From a bacterium (GTDB lineage Bacteria > Hinthialibacterota > Hinthialibacteria > Hinthialibacterales > Hinthialibacteraceae), in contig WGLV01000011.1 in the NCBI GenBank assembly GCA_016125385.1, positions 62,001-126,000 of the forward strand: a stretch of 64,000 nt of DNA, read 5' to 3'. A program made the translations under genes and the position numbers. Every line of letters begins with the position of its first letter. The stretch's first letter is position 1. Below are positions 36,673-45,273 of the stretch, piece by piece. A model generated the notes under the pieces. The model ran no database searches and was not told the DNA's origin. It was given only the letters and a program-made list of their open reading frames with translations.

Positions 36673-37821
36673 TTATACGAACAACCGCTCCGCCGACGCC
36701 AGGCGATCGACGATTTTGATTCCGTTGGGGCAGATTTCTTCGCACTGCGCGCAGTCGTAACATGCTGAACCGCCGCGCTGATTCGAGGCCAGCTCCTGGT
36801 AGGTTTCATACGCGGTGCGATAGTCGCCCTCCTGCCCATAGTAATAATCGTTACAGCGCAACACGGTCGAGACGCGCACGCCTTGCGGGCATACCCGGCC
36901 GCACTCATCGCACATCATGCAGTTGTTGGCGCGGTTCGACTGCGCGAAGCGGTACAGCGCGCGATCTTCCTGACTGGTGAGCGTTTCATTGACGGCGGTC
37001 TGATAGGCGTCAAACATTTCGATCGAGCCGATGCCCTTCAGCACGGTGGTGACCGCCGGATTCGCGAGAATCTTCTTTAAATAAGCGATCTGGAGTTTCA
37101 GTTCTTCGGCCTTGTCGTCTTTTTCGAGGCCTTTCATGGTTTTCATCGCCATGACGCCGATGTTTTTGTTTTGCGCGGACTGCAATTCGGTTTGCAGGGA
37201 TTCAAGCGCGGGCTGGTTGAGAACCGGCATGACCAGCGAGTACATCCCGCTGTCGATGCCCGCCGCGGTGGTTTCTTTCACTTCGCCGTGGGTGGTGAGG
37301 CCGCAGTGGCGAACCTTGCCCATCTTTTTCAACGCTTCAAACGTTTCCTGAATTTTGGGGTCGGACGCCGATTTCGGATCGTGTCGGTTGAACATGAAAA
37401 AGTCGACGTAGTCGGTGTTAAGCGTCTTGAGCACTTCGTCGATCGCGCTGAGGTCATCGCGTAAAAAATTGTCCTTCAACGCGATGTAAACCTGGTCGCG
37501 GCGCGTCTTCATGACTTCGCCAAGCGTCTTGATCGATTCGCCGCCCAGGTAACTGGTCGAAATATGCACCAGGTTGACGCCCTGATCGATGCCGTAGTGA
37601 AGCGTGGGCACGTCGCTGACCAGTCCGCCCAGCGAGATCACACTGACCGGCAGGCCGCTTGAACCCATCACGCGGTATTTCATCTTTTCGTTGTAATTCA
37701 GCACCGATTTGGGATCGATGGCCGCCGTCGCGGTTCCTGACATGGCGCCCAACGCCGCGCCCGCCGCCAAACCGCTCTGTAAAAATGACCGACGATTGAG
37801 ACCTTGCATCGATTCCTTCAT
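36673..37821 (-). CDS. Tat-exported aldo/keto reductase with C-terminal [4Fe-4S] domain
   Basis: 382 residues. Tat signal NRRSFLQSGLAAGAALGA, then an AKR barrel (YRVMGSSGLPVSVISLGG start; DNFLRDDLSAIDEVLKTL; YVDFFMFNRHD; KKMGKVRHCGLTTH). The canonical AKR Asp-Tyr-Lys-His tetrad looks altered. The last ~90 residues carry C-x2-C-x2-C-x3-CP twice (CMMCDECGRVCP and CYDCAQCEEICP), so two clusters are likely. An AAGGAGAGG site precedes the ATG. Export of a ferredoxin-fused AKR next to NapGH-like proteins suggests an extracytoplasmic redox reaction of unknown substrate. Confidence 0.85.
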   Translation of the reverse strand: MKESMQGLNRRSFLQSGLAAGAALGAMSGTATAAIDPKSVLNYNEKMKYRVMGSSGLPVSVISLGGLVSDVPTLHYGIDQGVNLVHISTSYLGGESIKTLGEVMKTRRDQVYIALKDNFLRDDLSAIDEVLKTLNTDYVDFFMFNRHDPKSASDPKIQETFEALKKMGKVRHCGLTTHGEVKETTAAGIDSGMYSLVMPVLNQPALESLQTELQSAQNKNIGVMAMKTMKGLEKDDKAEELKLQIAYLKKILANPAVTTVLKGIGSIEMFDAYQTAVNETLTSQEDRALYRFAQSNRANNCMMCDECGRVCPQGVRVSTVLRCNDYYYGQEGDYRTAYETYQELASNQRGGSACYDCAQCEEICPNGIKIVDRLASAERLFV

Positions 37822-37887
37822 ATCACCCTCTCCTTACTCCCCGTTGTGTTTGGTTGCTTCTTGTTGATCCAGACGCGCGCGTCCGGT

Positions 37888-38676
37888 TTATCCGCCGTAA
37901 GGGTCTCCGCCTCCGCCGTACGGATCGCTCGTTGCCTCGCCGGATCCGCCGAACAGTCCGCTTCCGCTTTCCAGCAGCATCTGGTTTCCGGGGTGCCGCG
38001 ATTCGCCCACGCTGGTCACGTAGACGCCGGGCTCATCCTTGATGGGGCATACCGAATGGCAGATGCCGCATCCCGTGCAGAGAACGGCGTCCACGTGCGG
38101 CTGTTTGACGGTGACTTTGCTCCCGTCGCGGCGAGTAACTTCGATCTCCTGAAACCAGATCGCCTTGTTGCTGACCGGGCAGTGTTCTTCGCACACGATG
38201 CACGAGCGTTCAAACGCCCAGGGCAGGCAGCGGTTACGGTCGAAAAACGCCTGGCCGATGCGGATTTTTTTCTTTTCTTCCAGCGTCAGCTGCCGGATGG
38301 CGCCGGTGGGGCAGACCTGGCCGCAGAGCGTGCATTCATGTTCGCAATAGCTCACGTTCATGTTCAGCGCCGGCGTCCAGAAGCCTTCCACGCCCGCTTC
38401 GGTCTGGGCGGGCTGGATGACGTTGGTGATACAGACCTTCATACATTCGCCGCACCGCACGCAACGCGCCAGAAATTCATCTTCAGCCAGCGCCCCAGGC
38501 GGGCGGATGAGACCGGGGCTGTATTTTTCGCTTTCGGCGCGAGGAGAGACGCGGAACAGCAAGCCGCCCGTCACCCCCGCCATCGCGCTCGCCAGCAGGC
38601 CACGCCGGCCCAGATTGAGGCGCTCTTCTTTCGGTGGAGACACGAATCGTTTCAGCCAGCGTAAGACCGCGTTCAT
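37888..38676 (-). CDS. NapG-like polyferredoxin, Tat-exported
   Basis: 262 residues. Tat-like signal (LGRRGLLASAMAGVTGG). Four [4Fe-4S] motifs: CVRCGECMKVC, CEHECTLCGQVCP, C-x8-CIVCEEHCP and CTGCGICHSVCP, the arrangement of NapG/MauM. The C-terminus is an unusual Gly-rich repeat (DPYGGGGDPYGG). Overlaps the NapH-like stop by 4 nt; AAGGAGG precedes the ATG. It should carry electrons from the membrane quinone-oxidising NapH-like protein toward a periplasmic acceptor. Confidence 0.85.
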   Translation of the reverse strand: MNAVLRWLKRFVSPPKEERLNLGRRGLLASAMAGVTGGLLFRVSPRAESEKYSPGLIRPPGALAEDEFLARCVRCGECMKVCITNVIQPAQTEAGVEGFWTPALNMNVSYCEHECTLCGQVCPTGAIRQLTLEEKKKIRIGQAFFDRNRCLPWAFERSCIVCEEHCPVSNKAIWFQEIEVTRRDGSKVTVKQPHVDAVLCTGCGICHSVCPIKDEPGVYVTSVGESRHPGNQMLLESGSGLFGGSGEATSDPYGGGGDPYGG

Positions 38677-39623
38677 CGTTTCTCCTCCTTATCATTCGAG
38701 ACGATCCGGATGGAATTCGAAGGACAGGCCGAAACGCAGTTGTAGCAGTAGAAGCATTCCGTGGGTTTCCATCCGCCGGTGACGTGAGGATTCGCGCCGC
38801 CCTGGCAATCGGCCGCGCACAGGTTGCACCCGTTGCAATGATCTTCATCTTTCTGTACGCGCACGATGGGGTTCTTGCCGGTCACGCCCAGCAGAGCGCC
38901 CAGAGGACAGATGTAGCGGCACCAGAACCGCACCCGGAACAGGTTGAGCGCCACAATGGCGATGAACAGGACGCCGATCAGAAAGCCGCCCTGATAAAAA
39001 TACGGTTCGGGATCGAGAAAACGTTCGCGTAACACCGAGTAGACCGGTTCGGTGACGGAGGTCAGCCTGGCTGACCCCACGCCGGGGTCGGTTTCATACG
39101 CCCAGGTGAAAAAGCCGGTCAGACCGTGATTGATCGCGGGCAGGATGGATGTTGAAAACGAGCGGTAAAAAAACGAGAACGGATCGAGCCAGCCCACCGC
39201 GTTAACGCCGAGAATTCCTCCCGTCAGAAAGGCGATCAGCACGTAATACTTGGCTTTGTTCCAGCGGGTATAGCCGCCGTGGAGGATGCGGTCTTTGCGC
39301 TTCCAGTCGCGCAGGCTGGTGAAAAAGTTGTGCAGGGCGCCGAAGGGGCACGCCCAGCCGCAGAACCACCGCCCGAAGAGCAGCGTCACGCCCATTACGA
39401 TCAGCGAGAGCAGCAACGCCGCCGGAACGGTATGAGCGGCGATGAATGTGGAGATCATCACCAGCGGATCGAGTTCGAAGAAAAACGTGACCGGCCCCCC
39501 GACCTTGTCGATCGGGTGGAACGTCGTCTCCAGCAGCAGATCGAAAAAGAGGAACAGAAAAAACGTCTGGACCAGCCGGCGCAGCCAGACCACGGGATGC
39601 GTTTTCGCAAAGATGTTCGCCAT
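38673..39623 (-). CDS. NapH-like membrane ferredoxin
   Basis: 316 residues with about four to five membrane helices. CGWACPFGALHNF and CRYICPLGALLG are the C-x3-CP motifs characteristic of NapH/MauN/RdxA-type quinol-linked proteins. Two C-terminal [4Fe-4S] motifs (CNGCNLCAADC, CFYCYNCVSACP) face the cytoplasm in relatives. It likely passes electrons between quinol and the NapG-like partner. No nitrate reductase (napA) is present, so the pathway is not nitrate respiration. Confidence 0.87.
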   Translation of the reverse strand: MANIFAKTHPVVWLRRLVQTFFLFLFFDLLLETTFHPIDKVGGPVTFFFELDPLVMISTFIAAHTVPAALLLSLIVMGVTLLFGRWFCGWACPFGALHNFFTSLRDWKRKDRILHGGYTRWNKAKYYVLIAFLTGGILGVNAVGWLDPFSFFYRSFSTSILPAINHGLTGFFTWAYETDPGVGSARLTSVTEPVYSVLRERFLDPEPYFYQGGFLIGVLFIAIVALNLFRVRFWCRYICPLGALLGVTGKNPIVRVQKDEDHCNGCNLCAADCQGGANPHVTGGWKPTECFYCYNCVSACPSNSIRIVSNDKEEKR

Positions 39624-39657
39624 GATGCCTTGCGCTTCCTGAAGTGGTGAACGCCGA

Positions 39658-40587
39658 TCAGACGGTGACTTCGACCGGTTTGAGCGAGGCGTAGTCCATC
39701 GTGCCCAACCCGCGCTTAGCGGCTTCGGCCACGTAGCCGATGTCTTCGGGCTTGAAGCCCAGCTGCTCGGCTCCGAAGGCGTCGAGCGCGACCTGGTCGG
39801 TTCCCGCCGCGATGACGTCTTTGCGTTCGACGTCGTCGAGGTTGCCGCCCACCGGGCCGTTGGCCTTCAACACGCGAATCGCGTCGATGATGATCAGGTC
39901 GGGTTTTACAAAGGCGGCCAGGTCGACGAGCGTATTGGTGATATCCTGGTGATACTGGTTGCGGGAGCCGCCGATGATTCCCATCAGGTTTTTCATGCTC
40001 AGCGTCGCCTGGCTCAGGCCGTGATGTTTGACGATAGGCACGTTGATCAGCTTGTCGGCTTTGAGAATGTCTTCATAAATTTCCCATTCCTTCAAAACCT
40101 TGCCGTTGATGGGGGCTTTTTTCTTGAGTTTGCGGTCATCCATAAAGTAAACGCGCGCTCCGGCTTTTTCAGCGGCGGTCTGAATGCCCGACCGGGCGAA
40201 GGTTCGCCGCGCTTCATTGCAGGAGTTGTCGGTGACATGTACTTCTTTCGCGCCCGACTTCAGGCACATTTCAACCACCGCCGCGACCACGTCGGGGTTG
40301 GTGTTGGCCGCCTGTTCCGGCGTCCGGTCCCAGCCGATGTTCGGTTTGACGAAAACGACGTCGCCCTTCGCGATGAAGCGGTCCATGCCGCCGAGCGCCT
40401 CAATGGCTTTGCGAGTCAATTCGCCGGCCTTGGCGGGCAGTTCGTCGTCGCCTGGCGAAGCCGAGAAACGGGCGATGCTCATGCTGGGCTGGCCGGCTGA
40501 AAAAGCGATGCGCGGCGCATAGAGGCTGGCGCTGAGCAATCCACATTGAATGGCGAAAGAACGTCGGTCGATGGGGCGTTGAGTCAT
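39658..40587 (-). CDS. DUF362-domain protein, Tat-exported
   Basis: 309 residues. Tat signal DRRSFAIQCGLLSASLYA, then DUF362: KGDVVFVKPNIGWDR, VHVTDNSCNE, LKADKLINVPIVKHHGLSQATLSMKNLMGIIGG, and DAFGAEQLGF. DUF362 proteins are often fused or linked to ferredoxin-type proteins; their activity is unsettled. First gene of the module, with GAGGTGAT before the ATG and a near-palindrome 45 nt upstream. Confidence 0.85.
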   Translation of the reverse strand: MTQRPIDRRSFAIQCGLLSASLYAPRIAFSAGQPSMSIARFSASPGDDELPAKAGELTRKAIEALGGMDRFIAKGDVVFVKPNIGWDRTPEQAANTNPDVVAAVVEMCLKSGAKEVHVTDNSCNEARRTFARSGIQTAAEKAGARVYFMDDRKLKKKAPINGKVLKEWEIYEDILKADKLINVPIVKHHGLSQATLSMKNLMGIIGGSRNQYHQDITNTLVDLAAFVKPDLIIIDAIRVLKANGPVGGNLDDVERKDVIAAGTDQVALDAFGAEQLGFKPEDIGYVAEAAKRGLGTMDYASLKPVEVTV

Positions 40588-41058
40588 GGCTGAATCACCT
40601 CGGATGAGTTGGCGTGAATGATAGTTTTGTTATGAAAATTCGATTGTCATCTGCCGAAACTTACTTGATTGACCACCAATATATGAATTATTTCACAAAT
40701 AGCGATGAACGCAACCCTTGTTTATAAAATGCCTGATAAAACGCCCGATATACTTTATTAAAATGATAATATATATATTCTTATTTATATTCCAATCCGT
40801 GCATGCCTTCTGTTATATAATGGTAGTCGTAAGTCATCTGATGAAGGTTCCTTTGAGCATGAAAACGGTGAAGTCTCCTGTTTTGTAACGGTTCAACAAA
40901 AATGCGCGTATGCAGTTTTAAACTATACCATTTTTATCGTGTTTTCATCTCTATGTAGAATCCGGTTTGTGTCATGCCGTCTTTTTTGATAGTCTGTGGT
41001 GTTCCACGATCAAAGCCATCTGGTTTTGATCTGATTTGAGTGTCTCGAAGGAGAGTAA
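40588..41058. other. AT-rich divergent intergenic region
   Basis: 471 nt with no gene. It contains a near-palindrome at 40632-40650 next to the DUF362 start and a 15-mer (40914-40928) repeated with two changes upstream of hdrC. AT-richness around 40740-40820 suggests promoter activity, but I could not assign a clear -35/-10 pair. Confidence 0.5.
40632..40650. promoter_or_regulatory. Near-palindromic operator candidate upstream of DUF362 module
   Basis: ATGAAAAT (40632-40639), 3-nt spacer, ATTGTCAT (40643-40650), with 7 of 8 positions paired. A similar sequence lies upstream of the ferredoxin gene at 49585-49604. It resembles Fur-type half-sites (TGA-A-AAT) but with a longer spacer. Confidence 0.35.
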
Positions 41059-42060
41059 ATGATGCCGATCCGTTTACGACTCGCAGCAGCCGTGTTTGCG
41101 GCGATGATGTTGTCTTTGGTTACCCATGGGGCCGATTACCCCAGCGTGACGCTGAATAACGGCTCGCTGGAGATGTTACTGTATCCGCCCGACGCCGCCA
41201 GCGGCTATTACCGGGGCTCGCGTTTTGAGTGGTCGGGCGTGATTCAACAGGTGAAATACGCGGGGTATACCGTTTTCGGAGACTGGAAGGCTACTCACGA
41301 CCCGCGCAACCACGACGACGTCAACGGCCCCGTCGGTGAGTTCGGCATGAAAACGCCGCTTGGTTATACCGACGCTTCGGTGGGCGGACCATTTCTGAAA
41401 ATCGGCATCGGGCTGCTGACAAAAAAAGATCGCAACGCCTACTCGTTTGCTGGAAACCACGCCCTCAAACAGGTCTATGACTGGTCGGTCGAACACGGCG
41501 ATGACTGGATCGCGTATCGCCAGGACGCTCCCGATTTTAACGGGTGGAAGTATGAATACGTCAAGCGGATCGAACTGGAAAGCGGTTCGCCCGTGTTTAC
41601 CATAAGCCATCAATTAAAAAACACGGGTGAGAAACCCATCGACACCGATTATTATTGCCATAACTTCACGATACTGGATGACGAACCCATCGGCCCCTCG
41701 TATGAACTGACGTTCAGTTTCACGCCTCAATTCACGCAATCGTTTAACGGGTACGCTCGCGCCGAAGGAAATAAGATCATCTTTCTGAAGGCGTTAAAGA
41801 ACACCAGCACTTACGTTGAATTTACGGGATATCCTGTGACGCCCGAATCCACCCGCGTGACCATCCATAACAAAAACGCCGGCGTCGCGTTGAAGATCGA
41901 GGGCGACTACCCCGCGTATGATTTTCATTTCTGGTCGACCACGCTGGCGACCTGTCCGGAGCCATTTATCAAGATCGATCTCGCTCCCGGCGAATCGATG
42001 GAATGGACCGACCGATACACCGTCGCCGCCGATTCTAAAATTGAAGACGATATGCGATAA
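41059..42060 (+). CDS. Exported galactose-mutarotase-like protein
   Basis: 333 residues. Signal peptide (LRLAAAVFAAMMLSLVTHGA), then a beta-sandwich resembling the aldose-1-epimerase superfamily: GSLEMLLYPPDAASGYYRGSRFEWSG, the mid-protein HQLKNTGEKPIDTDYYCHNF and the closing FIKIDLAPGESMEWTDRYT. The usual His/Glu catalytic set is not certain, so sugar-binding or lyase-related roles are possible. AAGGAGAG precedes the ATG. It is followed by the DUF1080 gene with 51 nt between, probably one operon. Confidence 0.7.
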   Translation: MMPIRLRLAAAVFAAMMLSLVTHGADYPSVTLNNGSLEMLLYPPDAASGYYRGSRFEWSGVIQQVKYAGYTVFGDWKATHDPRNHDDVNGPVGEFGMKTPLGYTDASVGGPFLKIGIGLLTKKDRNAYSFAGNHALKQVYDWSVEHGDDWIAYRQDAPDFNGWKYEYVKRIELESGSPVFTISHQLKNTGEKPIDTDYYCHNFTILDDEPIGPSYELTFSFTPQFTQSFNGYARAEGNKIIFLKALKNTSTYVEFTGYPVTPESTRVTIHNKNAGVALKIEGDYPAYDFHFWSTTLATCPEPFIKIDLAPGESMEWTDRYTVAADSKIEDDMR

Positions 42061-42111
42061 TCAATCGTGCGCGGATCGGGTCCACGCCGACTACTTGATG
42101 AGGGAGAACGA

Positions 42112-42870
42112 ATGATGATGCGATTTCGAAATTGGGCGGGCCTCATACTGGCGATCGCCGCCGTCGCGCTGCCGGGTTGGACGGACGTACCTGAGGGACG
42201 GCGCGTGGGCAAGACGATTGAACTGTTCAACGGCAAAAATCTCGATGGCTGGAAAGGGCTTGGCGAGCCCAACCGCTGGCTGGTGGCGAGCGCGGTGACG
42301 CTGGGCGAAGGGAATGACTCCGTCTTCGTGGTGACCACCGGCGAGGGAATCATGGTGAACAGCCTTGAAGGCCGTACCGTGAATATCGCCACCGAACATC
42401 AGCATGGCGATTGTCATCTCTCCATCGAATTCGTCGTGCCTAAAGGCTCCAACTCGGGCGTCTACCTGCAGGGGTTGTACGAAATTCAGGTATTCGACAG
42501 TTATGGCAAGGAGAAGGAAAGTTTCTCGGACTGCGGCGGCATCTACGCCCGCTACAACTCTCAAAATGACACCACCTATGAAGGCCATGCGCCGAAGGTG
42601 AACGCCAGCCGGGCGCCCGGCGAGTGGCAGTCGTTTGAAGCCGTCTTCCGTGCGCCCCGTTTCGACTCGAACGGAAAAAAGACCGAAAACGCCCGCTTTC
42701 TGTGGGTCAAACATAACGGCGTGCTGGTACAGGAAAACGTCGAAGTGACCGGGGGAACCCGCGCGCATATGAATCGCGATGAGGCTCCAACCGGCCCCCT
42801 CATGCTGCAGGGCGATCATGGCCCGGTGGCGTATCGCAACATCCGGATGACGCCGCTAAAGCTGGATTGA
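42112..42870 (+). CDS. DUF1080 (3-keto-disaccharide hydrolase-type) exported protein
   Basis: 252 residues. Signal peptide (MMMRFRNWAGLILAIAAVALPGW) then IELFNGKNLDGWKG, the classic DUF1080 opening. It continues with HQHGDCHLSIEFVVPKGSNSGVYLQGLYEIQVFDSYG, the KVNASRAPGEWQSFEAVFRAPRF segment and the final GPLMLQGDHGPVAYRNIRM. Family members bind or hydrolyse modified disaccharides. GAGGGAGAA precedes ATG 42112; the longer frame from 42067 is not supported. Confidence 0.88.
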   Translation: MMMRFRNWAGLILAIAAVALPGWTDVPEGRRVGKTIELFNGKNLDGWKGLGEPNRWLVASAVTLGEGNDSVFVVTTGEGIMVNSLEGRTVNIATEHQHGDCHLSIEFVVPKGSNSGVYLQGLYEIQVFDSYGKEKESFSDCGGIYARYNSQNDTTYEGHAPKVNASRAPGEWQSFEAVFRAPRFDSNGKKTENARFLWVKHNGVLVQENVEVTGGTRAHMNRDEAPTGPLMLQGDHGPVAYRNIRMTPLKLD

Positions 42871-42908
42871 TCGGCGAAAGCGGGTACGCTATTGAAGGAC
42901 GAACATCA

Positions 42909-42940
42909 AAGGGCGGCGGTTTCGCCGCCCTTCTCGTTTT
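42909..42940 (+). terminator. Terminator after the DUF1080 gene
   Basis: AAGGGCGGCG (42909-42918) and CGCCGCCCTT (42923-42932) with a GTTT loop, followed by CTCGTTTT. Confidence 0.8.
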
Positions 42941-42981
42941 CACCCTGACGCGCGCGCCGCGTCATTCACGGAGACGTAACA

Positions 42982-43572
42982 ATGGATAACATGGATAATC
43001 TGGACGCGCTCGAAGGCGTCGATGACGTAATTTATTCACGCGAGCTGGAAAACAAGCAGCTCATGGAAATCATTCAGGATGTCTATGACGAGTTGTATGA
43101 GGAATACGAAATCCTGATTCCGCCCGATAACGATTACGGCATCTTCAAATACATCGGCTCCAGCCCGCAAGCCCAGTTTTACATCAACAAGGTGTGCCGC
43201 CGCCGCGAGGTTCAGCGGCCGGGGCTGGGCTTCGTCATCCGACGCGCCGAGTTGCCCGACTATTTCCGCGTCTCGCTTGACATCGAGGTCTCGAAAGAAG
43301 TCACCCGCAAAGATCCCAGCCTGTTCGTCGAGATGATGCGCCAATACGCCTATTCGCAGATTCAGGGGCAGGCTCCGGAATTCATCGTCTACATACACCC
43401 GGTGCACAGCGGTAAACGCAACTGGTCGGACAAGGTGTTTGTTGGAATCGAAATTCAGGTGACGGATAAGGAATTTCAGAAGCTGGACCGGGTGTTGAAA
43501 AAAATCGTGGATAACGCCCGCAAGCTGTTTCACGCGGTCGATTTCGCTCTTACAAACGAAGCCGGAGGATAA
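42982..43572 (+). CDS. Conserved-looking hypothetical protein, acidic N-terminus
   Basis: 196 residues, cytosolic, no signal peptide or membrane segment. I do not recognise the family. The N-terminal 35 residues are strongly acidic. The central part (PPDNDYGIFKYIGSSPQAQFYINKVCRRREVQRPGLGFVIRRAELPDYFRVSLDIE) and the lysine-rich helical C-terminus (FQKLDRVLKKIVDNARKLFHAV) look like a folded domain. GGAGACG precedes the ATG. It is convergent with trmJ, whose stop lies only 4 nt away. Confidence 0.7.
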   Translation: MDNMDNLDALEGVDDVIYSRELENKQLMEIIQDVYDELYEEYEILIPPDNDYGIFKYIGSSPQAQFYINKVCRRREVQRPGLGFVIRRAELPDYFRVSLDIEVSKEVTRKDPSLFVEMMRQYAYSQIQGQAPEFIVYIHPVHSGKRNWSDKVFVGIEIQVTDKEFQKLDRVLKKIVDNARKLFHAVDFALTNEAGG

Positions 43573-43576
43573 CGCG

Positions 43577-44323
43577 TTATTCTTCTTCGCCGGAGCGGCG
43601 GCGGCGCTTCAATCCGCGCAGGGCGCGGAGCGCGCCCATGACGGTGGGGAACTCTTCATCGGCGAGTTCGACGCGCTGAATCAGATCGCGGATGGCGTTT
43701 TCCTGATATTCTTCGCGGCCGGTTTTGAAAAATCCCTTTTCGTACAGCAACTCGATCGCCTCATCCACCAGCCGGGCGCTGTGGGCCTTGTCGACCGGTT
43801 TGGGTTGGCGAATCGAAACCACCGGATCGATGGCGCCCCGGGTGAGTTCATACAACGCGACTGTCACGGCGTGTGAAAGATTGAGGCTGAGCGTCGGGCA
43901 GTGCATGGGTATCTCCACCACGCCGTCGCACAGGCTCAGGTCTTCATTGGTGAGGCCCGCGTCTTCCGGCCCAAACAGCAGCGCGGTTCGTGCGCCGTCT
44001 TCCCGATTCGCCATTTCGTTGCGCCAGCCGCAAAGCGTATACTGCTTGCGGTGAATCTGATGTTCGCGCCGTGAAAAACCGAACGCACGGTGACAGTCAG
44101 CGACGGCTTCTTCCACGCTCTCGAATACCGCCATGTTCAGCAGCCGGTCTTCCGCGCCGCTCGCCGTCCGGAAGGCGGGGGATGACAGCCCCCACTCGCC
44201 CGGATCGCCGACGATACGCAGGTCGTCAAAGCCGAACGCTTTCATCGACCGCGCCGCGAAGCCGGCGTTTTCAGGAATTTGGGGGCGAACCAGAACGATG
44301 GCGAATGAACGGGCGTGTTCCAT
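43577..44323 (-). CDS. RNA methyltransferase, TrmJ/TrmH (SPOUT) family
   Basis: 248 residues. N-terminal AIVLVRPQIPENAGFAARSMKAFGF and the SPOUT knot motifs LLFGPEDAGLTNEDL and IPMHCPTLSLNLSHAVTVALYEL are diagnostic of TrmJ-like tRNA (Cm/Um32) 2'-O-methyltransferases; some relatives act on rRNA. The C-terminal ~80 residues form the TrmJ-type helical extension. ATG 44323 follows GGAG; the frame begins at 44380 but that leaves a non-homologous 19-residue lead. Confidence 0.87.
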   Translation of the reverse strand: MEHARSFAIVLVRPQIPENAGFAARSMKAFGFDDLRIVGDPGEWGLSSPAFRTASGAEDRLLNMAVFESVEEAVADCHRAFGFSRREHQIHRKQYTLCGWRNEMANREDGARTALLFGPEDAGLTNEDLSLCDGVVEIPMHCPTLSLNLSHAVTVALYELTRGAIDPVVSIRQPKPVDKAHSARLVDEAIELLYEKGFFKTGREEYQENAIRDLIQRVELADEEFPTVMGALRALRGLKRRRRSGEEE

Positions 44324-44499
44324 CTCGTCTCCGTGCGATTTACCTGACTGGAGAGTATCGAGCCGCCGCTCCCCGATCAAGTGAACGCTCGCTCCTCTTG
44401 GCCACGTGACTGAACGGGTATAATGACGATGTGTAATTCGCCGCGCGTTCTATCACGCGGATCGGACGTCATCTCAATTCTCCCTCCAGGATTCATCTC

Positions 44500-45273
44500 A
44501 TGAAATTCTACGATCAACTCGCTTTCAGTTACGACGCTTTCATTGATTGGGACGCGCGCATCAAGCGTGAAGACCCTTTCTATCAGCATATTTTCCGCGA
44601 ACGCCTCGCTACGTCGATTCTCGACGCGGGCTGCGGCTCAGGCGGACACGCGCTTCACTGGGCCGGCATGGGCTATAACGTGGTGGGCGTCGACAGTTCG
44701 CCCGAAATGATCCGTAAAGCGCGCGAGGGCGCCGAGCGTGAAGAACTCGACGCGGAATTCGACTGCCTTCAGTTAACCGATTTCGCCTCGCGGCTTCAGA
44801 CGCGCTTCGACGCGGTGGTTTGCGTGGGCAACACGTTGTCGCACATTCTTAATGAAGAAAACATGCTGCGCTTTTTTCGTGAATCGGCCGCCAGCCTGAA
44901 AGACACCGGAGCCGCCATATTTCACTGCCACAACTTCCAGCGCATTCTTGACGTGAAAAAGCGCGATTTTCCGGTGCGGACGCGTCAGCTCGACGGGAAG
45001 GAATACGTCTTCTGCCGTTTTTACGATTTCGGCCCCCGGTATCTCGAATTCAACATGGTGGTCGCCGCGCGCGATCTTGAAAGCGGCGAATGGGCTTCGC
45101 GCAGCATGCAGATGCTGCATTATCCGTGGGTGAAGGATGAACTGCTGGCGCTGTTGAAGCAGGCGGGCTTTACCCAGGTGATGTGTTACGGCGGATTCGA
45201 TTTCAGCGAGTTCGAGCTCGACAAAAGCAACGATCTGATCATGGTGTGCGAGTTCGGCGAGACCGACGAATAA
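44500..45273 (+). CDS. Class I SAM-dependent methyltransferase
   Basis: 257 residues. Motif I is LDAGCGSGGHALHWAGMGYNVVGVDSSPEMI, followed by motif II-like FDAVVCVGNTLSHI. The N-terminus FYDQLAFSYDAFIDWDARI resembles small-molecule methyltransferases. The target is unknown. The stop lies inside the antisense tail of the HepT-like ORF. CCAGGA precedes the ATG. Confidence 0.87.
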   Translation: MKFYDQLAFSYDAFIDWDARIKREDPFYQHIFRERLATSILDAGCGSGGHALHWAGMGYNVVGVDSSPEMIRKAREGAEREELDAEFDCLQLTDFASRLQTRFDAVVCVGNTLSHILNEENMLRFFRESAASLKDTGAAIFHCHNFQRILDVKKRDFPVRTRQLDGKEYVFCRFYDFGPRYLEFNMVVAARDLESGEWASRSMQMLHYPWVKDELLALLKQAGFTQVMCYGGFDFSEFELDKSNDLIMVCEFGETDE

